This document shows positions 21,465-34,178 of a stretch of DNA of 64,000 nt, one piece after another. A program made the position numbers and the translations under genes. The notes beneath the pieces are model-generated. The model saw only the letters and a list, made by a program, of their open reading frames with translations. It searched no databases and was not told where the DNA came from. This DNA comes from Selaginella moellendorffii (Eukaryota > Streptophyta > Lycopodiopsida > Selaginellales > Selaginellaceae), in contig NW_003314427.1 in assembly GCF_000143415.4 (NCBI RefSeq), positions 1 through 64,000 of the forward strand. The letters are read 5' to 3'. Within the stretch, counting starts at the first letter, position 1. Each line of letters begins with the position of its first letter.

Positions 21465-22457
21465 TTAGAAAGTGCTGTAAACTTTCAAGTTCGTGAGGAT
21501 GTTGTTCGCGAATGGATCCGCGAGATGATCGAGCAAGTTTTGGAACGGACCGACGCCTGTGAAGGGTGCCTGGATGAAGTAGCCCAGAATCGCCAGCATC
21601 GCCAGCCTCCCATTCTTCACCTCCTTGATCTTGAGCGTCCGCATCGACTTCTCGTCCTTGCCGAATCCAAAAGGATTGAAGATCCCTCCCGGGTACGCTG
21701 GATCCCCCGAGCCTCCCAGGTACTTCTCGAATCCCAGGAAGTACTGCTTCCCCATGGAGCCGGGCTTGTAGAAGTCCTGCGCTCGCCGGTGCTCGGCGAA
21801 GCCCATGAGCGCCATCTCCAGGAAGAACAAGGTGTAGGGGTCGGCCCAGTAGTTGTAAGTTCCAGCGGGAGGGAAGACGCCGGTCTTGAACCACACCACT
21901 GCAGTCTCCTGTGGGATGATCCCAATCTTGCCAAAGATCTCCGGAGCGATGGCTCCCGCCGCTCCCAGCATCGCGTAGCGGCCATTGATGATCTCCGCGT
22001 AGGACAACCAGTTGGGAGTCATGAAGTTTCCAGCTCCCGCCGGGTCGGAGAGGCCCAAGGGATCGAAGCCATAGTCTCCGGGAAGCCTGTCCAGGAATCG
22101 ATCAAACTCTTCATGAAAAGAATGGATTCTAGAGAGCTTACGTTCCATCTAGGTAGGACAAGCTTTGCGACGACGCGAACCACAGCTGCCTATTTGCTTT
22201 CTGGCACACAAGAACGAGCAAATCTCCATCAATCTCTCGAAATTTCCACAATGTAGCATAGCATCGATGAAACAGGGGAAGGATCACATTACCGTGGCTG
22301 GCTTGTCCGATGTGGCCCTCACCACGAATCTGGAGAGCTTGCGCGGCGATGGCAGAGCGGCGGAGGAGCTGGAAACCCTGATGCCATTCCCAAACACCAG
22401 CTGCTGCTTCCAGCTGGTGGCGGCGTCGATCCCTGTGGCCACCACGGCGGCTGCCAT
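21465..22457 (-). CDS. LHCA3: Photosystem I light-harvesting chlorophyll a/b protein Lhca3
   Basis: Three exons (22293-22457, 22142-22185, 21465-22086) give 276 aa. Exon 1 encodes a Ser/Arg-rich chloroplast transit peptide (MAAAVVATG... to VVRATSDK). The mature protein has the LHC pattern: [20 protein letters not shown], helix [16 protein letters not shown], helix [30 protein letters not shown] and helix [17 protein letters not shown], ending ...NLLDHLADP. Asn replaces His as the chlorophyll ligand in helix B (E-I-I-N-G-R), a feature of Lhca3 and Lhca4 linked to red-shifted chlorophylls. GKQYFLG...[10 protein letters not shown] supports Lhca3 specifically. The protein sits in the thylakoid antenna of photosystem I. 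It is divergent from the acidic protein gene over 253 bp that include a G-box. Confidence 0.92.
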
Positions 22458-22618
22458 GCTCGATCGAGCGATCGAACGGTGGGAATCGAGAATGCCGGCG
22501 CTAAGAACCCTAGGTAGCGCGAGCAACGAGCTCGTCTTTGCGCGCTGCCCAGCCACAAATTCACTTCTGTGGCATAGTATGAAGATTTCTTTCAATGCTC
22601 TCGGCCACTCGCAAACTG

Positions 22619-22626
22619 CCACGTGG
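22619..22626. promoter_or_regulatory. G-box CCACGTGG in a divergent promoter
   Basis: A perfect palindromic G-box, 161 bp upstream of the LHCA3 start codon and 84 bp upstream of the acidic protein start codon. G-boxes bind bZIP and bHLH (PIF/HY5-type) factors and are common in light-regulated plastid genes. Its symmetrical sequence could serve both genes. A second ACGT element lies nearby at 22664-22671. Confidence 0.6.
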
Positions 22627-22663
22627 ACTTGAGGATTGCCTATTGGCAATTTGGATAGCCTCC

Positions 22664-22671
22664 GACGTGGC
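22664..22671 (+). promoter_or_regulatory. ACGT element GACGTGGC
   Basis: A C/G-box hybrid ACGT core, 45 bp from the perfect G-box in the same 253 bp divergent spacer. A TATTGG (inverted CCAAT) lies between them at about 22641. Confidence 0.4.
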
Positions 22672-22710
22672 AGGGAAGAGAGGGTCTAGGGTTTTATTTC
22701 GCCAAGCGCA

Positions 22711-23892
22711 ATGCTAGCGCGGCTATGGCAATTTCCATGGCGCTATCGCCCTACATTGTCGATCGCAAGGTAAGCGAGCAGCTTTTCGGAGTTTCTAGCG
22801 CCTAGGTCTGAATGGATTGGCCGCACAGGTCCATGCGCGGCGCGGTCGCCACGATTCCATCGCCTCTATCACTCGGTATGCGTGAAGAAATTTTTGATCC
22901 AGCCTTAGATATGGATTTTCTTTATTCCAGGCTTTTCTCGCAGCTACTCGCGTAGCGATAGCGAGGATTTCGATGAAGAAGAGGAAGTGGACGACGATGA
23001 GGACTTGGATATCGATCCCGAGGTATGGGACGAGGATCCGGACGGCGCCAAGAATCTGGATCCAACTTACGAGTTCCCGAAGCCTACCACCGAGACAAAG
23101 TTCTACGGCTTTTTCGACAAGAACTACAAACCCAGCTCGGAGTCGGAGGTGGACACGGAGGACGACGAGGACGTGGATTACTCCTTCTCGACGGACTACA
23201 AGTTCTCGCCATTCGCGAGAGCTGGAGTTTCGTACGAGGACTGGATCGAGATGAAGAACCAACACGATTCCATGCCGAAAAAGAGGAAGAAGGACGACGA
23301 CTTGGACGTTGATGACTTCGACGTTGAGAAGCTGCGAGGGGACATACCTTTCGACAAGTGGACGGAGCTCAAGCGCCAGTTTAGCATGACCACGGATGTC
23401 AAGGACGAAGATCTCGACTTTGTGAGGGATCGTCCCAAGGGCCAACGAAGTGGACTGGATCCCAATCCCAACGAGAGCTTGCACTACAAGACGATGCCCA
23501 AGAACGCCACCAGCGAGGAGAGGATGAGATACTTCCGCGGGGAGCTAGACAAGTACTTGAGGATAGCAAACAAGTACGACTACACGCCTCGCTTCTTCTC
23601 CTCGGATCCTCACATCGAGCGAGTGAAAGCGAAGCTGTCGACCATGAAGCCAGATGCGGATGGGATTTACAGGAACACGATCGAGTATATCTCGGACATC
23701 GACGTGCTGCTCTACGCTTACAGGGTGGTGAAGGCCAGAAAGATGGGACCGGGTACAGATTGCACGACGATACCCATCGATAACATCAAGATGGACTGGT
23801 TCTACAAGACGCAGAAGGAGCTGAGAGATGGAACTTACGAGTTTCCAGGTAGCTTTACGGTTTACGTGAAGAAGAAGAGCTTCAAGAAATAG
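22711..23892 (+). CDS. Acidic protein of unknown function, probably organelle-targeted
   Basis: Three exons (22711-22769, 22829-22875, 22931-23892) give 355 aa. The first ATG was chosen because only this frame stays open across both introns; the ATG 24 bases further on runs into a stop. Residues 1-35 are rich in Arg, Ser and Ala and lack acids (MLARLWQFPWRYR... SMRGAVATIPS), as in a transit or mitochondrial presequence. About residues 45-75 are very acidic (EEEEVDDDEDLDIDPE). A second acidic patch, a KKRKK cluster and DDLDVDDFDVEKL follow. The last 150 residues look globular (YKTMPKNATSEERMRYFRGEL, NTIEYISDIDVLLYAYRVVKA, MDWFYKTQKELRDG) and end in VYVKKKSFKK. I do not recognise the family. 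The shared promoter with LHCA3 suggests a plastid role, by inference only. Confidence 0.75.
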
Positions 23893-23920
23893 CGGTTCTC
23901 TACAACGAAAGCTGGTCTAG

Positions 23921-25526
<1,606 letters not shown>

Positions 25527-25570
25527 TCACTTGGAACTAACAGGAGCTCTTCTCCTCTTCGCCTGACCAG

Positions 25571-25578
25571 TTTTTATA
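25571..25578 (-). promoter_or_regulatory. TATA box of the alpha-tubulin gene
   Basis: TATAAAAA on the minus strand, 93 bp upstream of the tubulin start codon. The spacing leaves a short leader of about 60-70 nt. Confidence 0.5.
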
Positions 25579-25966
25579 CTCGTCGGTGAGTAACGGTAAT
25601 TCATGTGAAGCGTTCCAGTGGTGGCAACCGCCATGCCGGCTGAACGATAGCAGTTAGTTACCAGAATTCTTCTTTAAAAGGAACATTCTTCTTGTATTTA
25701 CAAAAGCCATTAAAAAAAAAGAGCAAATTACACAAAGGAGACAAAGAGAGAAAGAGCTATCGATCAATCAAATCCCACGCAAAACTCTATCTTGTGTGCC
25801 TTTCTTTTTATCCTTGATCGTGAGTGCTTGGCACAGCTCCAAAGGACACGAATCTCTCGAGCTCCTGTTAGTGAAAACATGATTGATAGCTACTGTGACG
25901 ACCAGCGAGTAGAGAAGAGGAAGCAAATCTCTGGAGCTTCGCACCTGAGGAGGACGCGGAGCTAGC

Positions 25967-27375
25967 TTACAGCACCATGGTAGCCTTCTTGGGCGTCACC
26001 ACCGGAGACTTTGTGGGAGTAGTCACTTCTTTGTTGAGAGCCTTGATCTTGGGAGTTGGGAGTGAGAGCCGCTTCTTCTGGAACTCAAGATCCTCGCTTG
26101 ATGGTCTCTGCTTTGGAAGGCTGGATGGTCGATCTTTGCTCTGGTCGGGAGTGCCTGGAGTTTTCCTGGGATTCATGTACCTCGACTTGACCACCGGTTT
26201 CTCGACCCCGTTCACCACCACGTAATTGGTGTAGCCATTGCTCGTCGTCCTGCCTGGAGTGGAATTGACCTTGACGGACGCTGGCGAGCTTATCTCGGAG
26301 GCCGGTGTCGGCTGGAACTTACTGTTAGATTGGACGCTCTTTGGCGAGTCAACGCATTCGCTCTCCTTGGGACTCTTGCTCGGCGGTTGCACGGAGCTCT
26401 TGCTGTGGACTCCATTCTTTAGAACTTCCTCCACGGTGTGATTCTCCCAGGGGCGTGAGGCCATCCAACGCTCCAGCCACCCCCACTCCCATTCAGGATT
26501 CTCCGCGCCTTTCGTTGGTGGTCGAGGATGAGCCCTCCACTGCGAAAGGAGTCAATCAAAACAACATCTTTAGCTTGTGACTTACTTGATGTGAGAAAGC
26601 ATACGCCAAGGCGCGCTCGCGCTTCACAGCCGCTTCGTGCTTCTGCTGGATCCTTGTCTTCATTTCTTCCTTCGTGCGAACTCCATCAGTCCATCCTTTC
26701 TGCGAGAACGGGACACGCTCATCTCAAAGTTGCAACAACAGGAAGCGAAAGCAGACCTCTGGAGTCTTGTCGGTTGGAATCGGACGATGAGTTATGTTAC
26801 GCATTGTGGACGCCTCGTGAAGTCGCGTCTGGCGAGCGCGTTGGACCTTGACCAGAGTCTGCATGCACCGAAGCGTGATGGATGCTTGCTTTCTGACGGT
26901 GCGACCACGGACGAGCGCTTGCAACCGAATGACACCTTTAATGGCACGGAGCGTTCTCCGAGCCTGGAAATCCAAGAGATGAGCAGGAAACTCAAGCAGC
27001 TACTGTGCTTACCATATATCCGCGAAAGGCCGTCTGGATAACAACGGCAGCCCAGTCCTGAGAACCATGGGGAAAATCGGGTTTCCTCACCACCACCTGC
27101 CGCTTGTCATCTGTGGCATGGATAGACGATTTCCAGAACTTCCATTTTCTTCCCTTGGCCTTCTTCGGCTTCTTCTGCTGCAAAGAAAATTTAAGTCAGG
27201 GAGAGCATTAATGAGTGTTGCAAGATGCCAGCCATCTCTAGCCAGCAATTTGGTGCTCAGAGACAGTGCCAAAGACAAGATTGCAAGAAGGAAGAAGAGG
27301 TCTTACATTTTCCTCAGATGAGCTTTTGACTTTGATGATTCCAAGCGATTGGAACAACTTCTGTGATCCACCCAT
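25967..27375 (-). CDS. IQD family calmodulin-binding protein (IQ67 domain)
   Basis: Five exons (27307-27375, 27013-27177, 26757-26963, 26586-26699, 25967-26539) give 375 aa. The N-terminus ([17 protein letters not shown]... [14 protein letters not shown]) is basic. The IQ67 core spans exons 2 and 3: [39 protein letters not shown] and [12 protein letters not shown], with the conserved phase-0 intron inside the IQ motif. Exon 4 has [13 protein letters not shown] and exon 5 begins with the family block [19 protein letters not shown]. The C-terminal 150 residues are Ser/Pro/Lys-rich and disordered. IQD proteins bind calmodulin and often microtubules. The adjacent alpha-tubulin gene is on the same strand about 490 bp downstream, probably by chance. 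Confidence 0.92.
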
Positions 27376-27940
27376 AGCAGCGCCGCGACTTCAGCAGTGG
27401 TCACTGCAACCGCGGAGCAAAGCAAGCGTCAAATTCGTCCACAAGATCTCGGCCGAGCCAGTACAAGAAGAGGAAAACGTACCATGAAGAAGACAGTGGA
27501 GAGAACTTGCACCAAGCTCAAGCGCGACGAAACAGAATGAGGGAGACAAACCAGATCTAGACCCCTTCACCTCCACACCACAAGAATTGGGAAAGACAGA
27601 CCGAGAAAGGAGAGGAGAAATAGTCTACAGAGCTTGCACGAATCAGGCTACTGTAGAGAGCATCTCCCTTGACGCGACAAACCGCTAACAAAAAACTCTT
27701 TATCACCACCACGCCTAGTGTTCCTAGCTCAGGACACATAGAAACAAAGAAAGCCTATATACATACCATTTCTACATACAAGCAAGGCAAAGCAAGGCAA
27801 AGCAAGGAAGAAGAAGAGACTCGAGAAAAAAAAGGAATTTGGTATGCGAGCGCCCTGTAGCACGTTGACCTGACACCCAATGCGAAATCGGGAAGAAGTA
27901 GCCACGACTGACACAAACAATCACTCAAATCAAAAGGAAG

Positions 27941-27960
27941 GAGCGAGCGAGCGAGCGAGC
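27941..27960 (+). repeat. (GAGC)5 microsatellite
   Basis: Five perfect GAGC units followed by GAGCAAGCCAGC, in the upstream region of the IQD gene. Confidence 0.8.
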
Positions 27961-28181
27961 AAGCCAGCTACAAACTTTTTTGTCACTGCGATAGAAGAAA
28001 GAAGGAGAAAAAATTTTTAGCCAGCAGCCAGAGAAGATTCAACGAGAAAACGCGCACACAAAAGGAGAGAAAACTGCGCACACGCTCACACACTGTGTAC
28101 ACTCTGTGCGCTAGAGACCCCACCTCCCAGCGACAAACTTTAGACTAAGTTGGCTCAATACTAGCAAAGCTTGAAAGCGCG

Positions 28182-28204
28182 CACACACACACACACACAC
28201 ACAC
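28182..28204 (+). repeat. (CA)n microsatellite
   Basis: About eleven CA units in a GC/CA-rich stretch that also has shorter CACA runs at 28055-28110. Confidence 0.8.
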
Positions 28205-29167
28205 TGTGCAATGCGTTGGATGTATGATCGCATCACGGCACAAGCACTACCCCTAGCGCGACCTAGCTAGCTCTCAAACAAGCACAAGCAAGCAAGCACA
28301 CACGCGAAATCCATGATCGCAAAGAAAGGAATCGCGATCCCGCGTTACTCACTCCGGGAGGGGGATCATCAACTCACCAATGCGATGGATCGATCGCTGG
28401 CGAGTGAAATGCGATCGATCGCGTCGAGGATGATGCGCGCCCGCCAAGAAGATGCCCCGCGACGACGACGACGACCCTAAAACCCCCAGATGGTGCCACG
28501 CGGCGCTTTGCTGTCTCATCTTATTTAACGGCCCAGGATCTCTCTCCTCTCTTAAGATCTGACGGCGCCCAGCCAATAAATGAGGACTCACGTACGTTCC
28601 TCTATACTTTAGAGGACCTCCTTTAGAGTACCTCAGAGAAAAAATCGATTTTTTATAGAGACATGGCATGGATGTCCAAATCTTAATCTTCGAATAGCAC
28701 TAGCGATGGAGACAAGCCAACCAACATGGCTCACGGATCAAAGCTCTGGCCATAGTTTTTTCTTCTTTCTCTTCTCGCTTGAGAGCTCATCGTCTTGTTC
28801 GTCTTGCTTGCTTGTTTCTTTGCTTGCTTATCCCACTCCTTCCAGCTGATTGTGGCACTCGAGCTACGCAAACAAAGAGAGCTTGTTGGCAAATTGACCA
28901 CTTAACCAAGCTCAACAGCAGCTCGTCCATGTCACTGCGTGACGATGGTGTCGGGCACACCATCTCCATCTCGGGTCCATCCCCTCCTTTTCACTCTTAA
29001 TTCTAAGCCATATCCGATCCGAGAGAAAACTTTGAAACTACTCACAGGTTTTTTTCTTTGCCTCCCGCTATCTCGTTGATCATTCCATCTCTTTGCCGAG
29101 ACGCAGCACCAGTTTTTGAGTGATTGTACACGCGTGGTTAAAACTCGTCCGTAGCAAGTTGAATACA

Positions 29168-30756
29168 CTATCTAAAAAGCGGAGCCATGACTGCATGCAA
29201 ATCGATATCAAGAGATTCGATGTCCCTGCAAGAGAATACAAGTTTTATCAGCACAGATAAGGAAATCGCTATGCTTCTACCTGCAAATTGTCTGCCCCTT
29301 GTCAACAAAACTAGAAATAAACCACGCTCTTCTCAGCGACGGTGCCTCCAATTGTACGAAGAATCCGTCTGACTGTGTGTGTTTCCACTTCCGACTGCCT
29401 TGGCCCTTCCACACCTGTGAGTAAAAGATCGTTTTTTTTACAAGCTGAAGTAAAACTCAGAACTTCTTCTTACCTGTGGATAGGCGATGCTTGCTTTTGA
29501 CACCACCACGCAAGCGCACTCTGAAGCTGTATCTACAGCATACTGTCGTAGAAAAGACACACAACTGGACAATGTGTCCGGAGACTCGAAGGCCTTAAAA
29601 CAAACGAAAGTCAGTTTGAGAACGAGGAAGAAGAGCTTCGTGTATACCTTGGAAATCGAGACGAGCGTTGCAACCTCCTCGGCTGGTGGCTTTGGGGGAT
29701 TCCCGACGGAGAAACGAACAGCTGGATCTAGTTTTCCATGGTTTTCGCTCCATTCCCTCATGGCCGATTCAATAACTTCCTTGACAAAGTTGTAAGACTT
29801 CTTCTCGATATCTGTGTCGCCCTGCCAAATCGAAAATGAAAGACTGTAGTGTAGCGGAGAATTCTATACTCACAAACTCGGTCTTGATCTTCTCCAGTGC
29901 CGAGCTTGTCGTAGTCCCGTTTGATTTTGCCAGTTTCTCTTTGGCACGTTTTCTGTCTCTGATCAACTGCGAGAGCCTTTTGATTTTACTGGTAACTTCT
30001 GCGCTCTGGGGATTTTGTTCCAAGGCTTCTCGGTACGCCGCAAGCGCCTGCGCAAGCCAAGGCATCAATAAGTGACAGAGTATATCGAGGCACTAGGGAC
30101 GTAAAGCTTACATCATCGTAGCGATCCATAGCTTCTAGTGCAGACCCTTTCCTGAAATATCCCTGTAGAAACACCCGAGGCATTGTTTATGAGTGATCGT
30201 TGCAAGATGATCCACTCAAGCAAAAATCCTACTAGAATGAATGAATGAGACAAGAGCGATAGTTGGAAGATGAACAAAAAGCCTTTAGAATGATGGAAAG
30301 GATGCAAGATGATCCAATCAAGCAAAAATCCTTGAAGTGCTACTAGAACGAGTAACTGATCGTTACAAGATGATCCACTCAAGCAAAAATCCTTGAAGCG
30401 CTACTAGAACGAATGAATGAGACCGTTGCAAGATGATCCACTCCAACCTGGGAGAGAAGAAAGAATGCAAGAACCTTTTCCCATGTCGGATTGAGCTTGA
30501 CGGTCGTCTCAGCGTCCGCGAGAGCTTTGGTAACTTTGAGAAGATTTAGAAACGCCGCCGAGCGATTGCTGCAGTTGCGCACCAAGAACGAAAAGGAATG
30601 ACGCGATCGAAGAAGAATCCAGCCCGTTTCTTACCTGTAGAGCGTGGCATTGCCGGGATCGGCCTTGATCGCCTGCGTGTAGACCGCCGCCGCCTTGAGA
30701 TAGTTCCCCGACTTGAAGAGCGCATTCCCTTCCTCGCGGAGCTTCCCCGCCTCCAT
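29168..30756 (-). CDS. TPR (tetratricopeptide repeat) protein, co-chaperone-like
   Basis: Eight short exons on the minus strand give roughly 307 aa, starting MEAGKLREEGNALFKSGNYL. Three TPR units follow: the first ends NATLYSNRSAAFLNL, the second has ALADAETTVKLNPTWEKGYFRKGSALEAM, and the third ALAAYREALEQNPQSAEV. The array resembles the clamp-type TPR of STI1/Hop and PP5, which binds the EEVD tails of Hsp70/Hsp90. After a basic helical linker (RDRKRAKEKLAK) comes a C-terminal domain of about 160 residues that I cannot name (WSENHGKLDPAVRFSVG, CVSFLRQYAVDTASE, DGFFVQLEAPSLRRAWF). The intron near 30180-30470 carries a minisatellite. It is divergent from the TTLL gene over 345 bp. Exon edges of the first half were assigned by eye. 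Confidence 0.8.
30184..30450 (-). repeat. Intronic minisatellite in the TPR gene
   Basis: Four imperfect units of about 60-75 bp built around GCAAGATGATCCACTC, AAGCAAAAATCC, TTGAAG.GCTACTAGAACGA and ATGAATGAGA. They lie wholly within one intron, which is therefore much longer than the 50-80 bp usual in this window. Confidence 0.75.
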
Positions 30757-31101
30757 AGCTCGCAGCGCTAAGCTAGGGTTTTAAAACATTAGGGCGGACG
30801 TGGCGGAGCCAGGTGGCGTCCGCCGTGGGAGCCGGAAGCGCCACGTCGGATTCGGCCGGCATAGCAGCCCTTCGAGGGGCGGCGAGCGATGGGAGGGAGA
30901 GATGCCAAGCGTGGCGGCGGTGATTGGCTGCGCGATCCAAGTCCACAGCACAGTGAATGCTTGGAGGGCGATGGGGTGCGTGAAGAACCCCAAGCGTTTT
31001 CCCACAGGATCGGCGGTTTCACCCAGTGGCTACTGCTGCTGATCATGGATCGATCGAGCTCATGCCCTTGCCGGGCATGCTGATCCAATTGGGCGCCCGC
31101 G

Positions 31102-34100
31102 ATGAGAGCCAGGAGTGAGATGCCGCTGGCCATCGTCGCCCCGGGTCTCAACTCCAAGAGGAAGAAGAAGAGGAGGAAGAAGAAGAAGGCCGTGTGTGGC
31201 TACATTCGCGTGGATCTCTCGTGCTGCCGCTATCAAATCCTTCGCATCGTGCTGCGAAAGCTGGGCTGGGAGGTGACCACCGATGATAGCAAGCCATGGC
31301 ATCTCATCTGGACAGGTGATCTAGAGCTAGCTCCATCTTTTTCTTTGCGAAACTCATCTCACGCTCGTTTTCTTCTTTCTTGGAAGAACAGATTGTTCGA
31401 TCGGTCCCGACAAGCTCATGATGCTCAAGCGCGGCCAGAAGATCAACCATTTCGTGGGAATGCTGGAGATTTGCCGCAAGAAGGCGCTGGCTCGCAACCT
31501 CTCCATGATGCGCAAGTAAGTTCTCGTCCATGTTTCGCAAGCTTTCGCTTTGACAATCTCTTTAAGAGTTAGAGAACTATTTCTCGTTTCTTCCGTGATC
31601 ATCGGTAACTGTTGCTTTGCTCAGGCACTTTGATATTCTATGTCTACAGGATCTTTCCTGCAGCATATAAGTTCTTCCCGCGCGCTTTCATCCTCCCCAA
31701 CCAGCTCACACAGTTCATGGCAAGATTTAACACTCCCAAGCCGCGAACTTACATTCTCAAGCCCGACACTGGCTCCATGGTAACTTCACTCTCTCTTTCT
31801 TTGGATTCTATAGCGTGAAGATCTGCCATTTGATCTCGTCCTCTCCACAGGGCCGAGGCGTTGTTCTCGTCCAAACTTCCGAGGAGGTGAAGAACGCCAT
31901 GAAAGGTCTGCATGGAGCAAACTTCGTGGCACAGAAGTACCTCACCAAGCCGATGCTGCTCAATGGCTACAAGTTTGATTTGCGGATTTACGTGTTGATA
32001 CTGTCGTGCAATCCACTGCGACTTTACTTGTACAGGTAAGTCGTCCTGTGTTTTCTATACGTTGTTCCATGGCTGAATCCATCGTTTGCATTTGCAGAGA
32101 AGGCTTGGCTCGATTTTGCACGGAGAAGTACATGAAGCCCGACCACAAGAACATCAAAGTGAGCCGGATGCACCTCACGAACTACTCGCTCAACAAGTAC
32201 AGCTCCAAGTTTGAGTTTAACAGCAGTACCACCGAAGTGAACAAAGGTAGCAAGTGGACACTCACTGCGTTGTTCAAGGCTTTGGCAGCGGAGGGCTTTG
32301 ACACCAATCAGCTCTACGCACAGATCAAAAGGATGGTGGTCTTGACTATCATCGCCATCGTCCCAGTTCTCGCTCACAGCTACAAGACGTGCCTCAACGA
32401 GGACGACAATGGACGCTCGTGTTTTGAGCTGCTTGGCTTGGATGTTCTTGTCGACGAGAAGTGCAAGCCGTGGCTGCTAGAGGTAGTGTAACCAAGGTTT
32501 TACTTTTGCCGAGCATGAGTTTTTGACTGGGAGATTTCTCTAGGTGAACCATTCTCCTTCGTTTTCTATAGACACTCCGCTGGACTACATGGTGAAGGAG
32601 GCACTTATCCTCGACACTTTGAAGCTCGTCAACATCGATCCCACAGGAATGAGCAAAGTTAGGATGGAAGAGAGACGGGACTCGCAGCTCAGGCTCTATG
32701 GGAAGCTGGTCGAGGAATGCGAAGATTCTGACGTAGCCGAGGAAGTCAGTACAAAGGAAACTCGCGAGAACCACGTCGAGGGCGAAACCAGGGGCAGCTT
32801 CGACATGATCTACCCGACCGAGGAAGCCAACTTGCAAAAGTTCTACGACCGGTGCCTAGCCGGAGCTTCCGAGCTCTTCACGCACTCTTTCGACATGAAA
32901 GTGAAGAAAGAGATCGCCAAAGTCCAGGAGGAGAAGAGGCAGGAAGAGGTGGTGAGGCAGGAGGCCGAGAAGCGGCGGGCAGAGCTGGAGCTGCGAAAGA
33001 GAGCTCGTGAAGCGGCCAAGAACGTAGCGATCCTGAGGAAAGAGGCACTGAGCCAACGTGCTGCTGCTGCTGCTGCCGCTGCCGCCGCCGCCACTGCTTG
33101 CCGAGTGAGAAACGATGGACAAACCGCGACAACCACGACCACGACGATGACCGCCACCACCACAACCACAACCAGGACGACCACTGTCAAGCGCTCGTCG
33201 AGCAGGCTCGGAAAGAAATCGCCATCGCCGACAGTCTCCCTCGTGTCCATGGCAATGTCACTGGTTGGATCTCCCATCACCTCTCCCGCGACGTCGACGC
33301 CAAAGTCGAGAGCGATGGAGGTGGAGGAAGAGATTGTCCAAGTGGAAGTCGAGGAAGCTCCAGGCGATCGGGAAGAAAGCGTGCAAAGGCTGGTGGAGCT
33401 CTTCGACGAGATACCGGAGCGAGTTGGCGGGAGAAGGCCCGACTCAGCCTCAGCTCGAAGCTCGGCAGTGGACGAGGCCACTACGACACTCAACGACATT
33501 CTCTTTCCCCGGGTGGAAGCACAGCCATGCCCGAAGATCCCGATCCACCATCGCAGGGAGCACTCGTCGGAGCTGGAAACGACGTCGTCAAACTCTCCCC
33601 AGCAGCAGCAGCATGATCATATACTTGGTTTCGGCAGCAAGACCATCTCGGACTTCTTCACCACCAAGAAGCTTAAAGGTAGCACCATCGGGCAGCAGCA
33701 GCAGAACCACCACCACCACCACCACCACCACCACCATCGCCACCAACACGACCACCAGGATCACTGCTTCACCACCCGGGGCTACGTCAAGAGCGTGAGC
33801 GGACTTCCAGCCGAGACCAAGTGTGCTCACTGCCAGAGACACCAGGGACGAGCTCTGGCGCTCAAGAACGCCAACGCGCTCCCCATGACGCTCCACGAGA
33901 TGACAACGCTGGCGTCGAGCTTCCTCACGCACAGATGGGAGCACGACAGGTCGTCGGCCAAGTCCATGCCGCTCAAGAAAACCATGGGAGTGTCCGAGAG
34001 CATGAAGGCACAGTTCCGGTCCAAGCTTCTCAACTTCCAGCGCACCGGGGGATTTCTCGCCAATCCAAGCTTGCTCAAGCCACTGCAGCGGATGCCATGG

Positions 34101-34178
34101 GACGCTTCCACGAACTCCAACCGTCACAGGCAAAAGCTCAACATCATGCTCGAGACAACGCAACTGGCACCATCTTGA
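31102..34178 (+). CDS. Tubulin tyrosine ligase-like (TTLL) polyglutamylase-type protein
   Basis: Six exons (31102-31315, 31392-31515, 31650-31779, 31851-32035, 32098-32482, 32544-34178) give 890 aa. The N-terminal 400 residues form the TTL ATP-grasp domain: GQKINHFVGMLEICRKKALA, KFFPRAFILP, the nucleotide site YILKPDTGSMGRGVVL, AQKYLTKPMLL, KFDLRIYVLI, HLTNYSLNK and LLGLDVLVDEKCKPWLLEVN. This resembles the TTLL6/13/11 glutamylases of cilia and flagella. A long charged helix (AKVQEEKRQEEVVRQEAEKR) follows, then low-complexity runs of Ala, Thr and His (11 Ala; 10 His from CAC repeats), and a conserved-looking tail (ALPMTLHEMTTLASSFLTHRW). The CGYIRVDLSCCRYQILR start is family-typical. The first ATG is chosen; 31120 is an alternative. 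The donor at 32483 (GTAGTG) is weak. Confidence 0.88.

Larger units (their letters stand above)
27376..29167. other. Intergenic region with short tandem repeats; no supported gene
   Basis: Holds the 5' region of the IQD gene and the 3' flank of the TPR gene. It contains an AGCAAGGCAA pentamer-type repeat (27780-27810), a GAGC run (27941-27960) and a CA run (28182-28204). Open frames here are short and compositionally biased. Confidence 0.5.

Noticed and set aside
21432-22256. 274-codon plus-strand frame opposite LHCA3
   Set aside because: Lies across LHCA3 exons 2-3, whose protein is unmistakable. The frame is an antisense by-product of GC-rich codons.
30184-30450. CRISPR-like array
   Set aside because: Regular repeats with spacer-like gaps were considered. 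The units are long, imperfect, contiguous and within a plant intron, so it is a minisatellite.
32843-33499. 218-codon minus-strand frame opposite the TTLL gene
   Set aside because: A shadow of the low-complexity sense-strand coding sequence; Ser/Val/Ala bias mirrors the sense codons.
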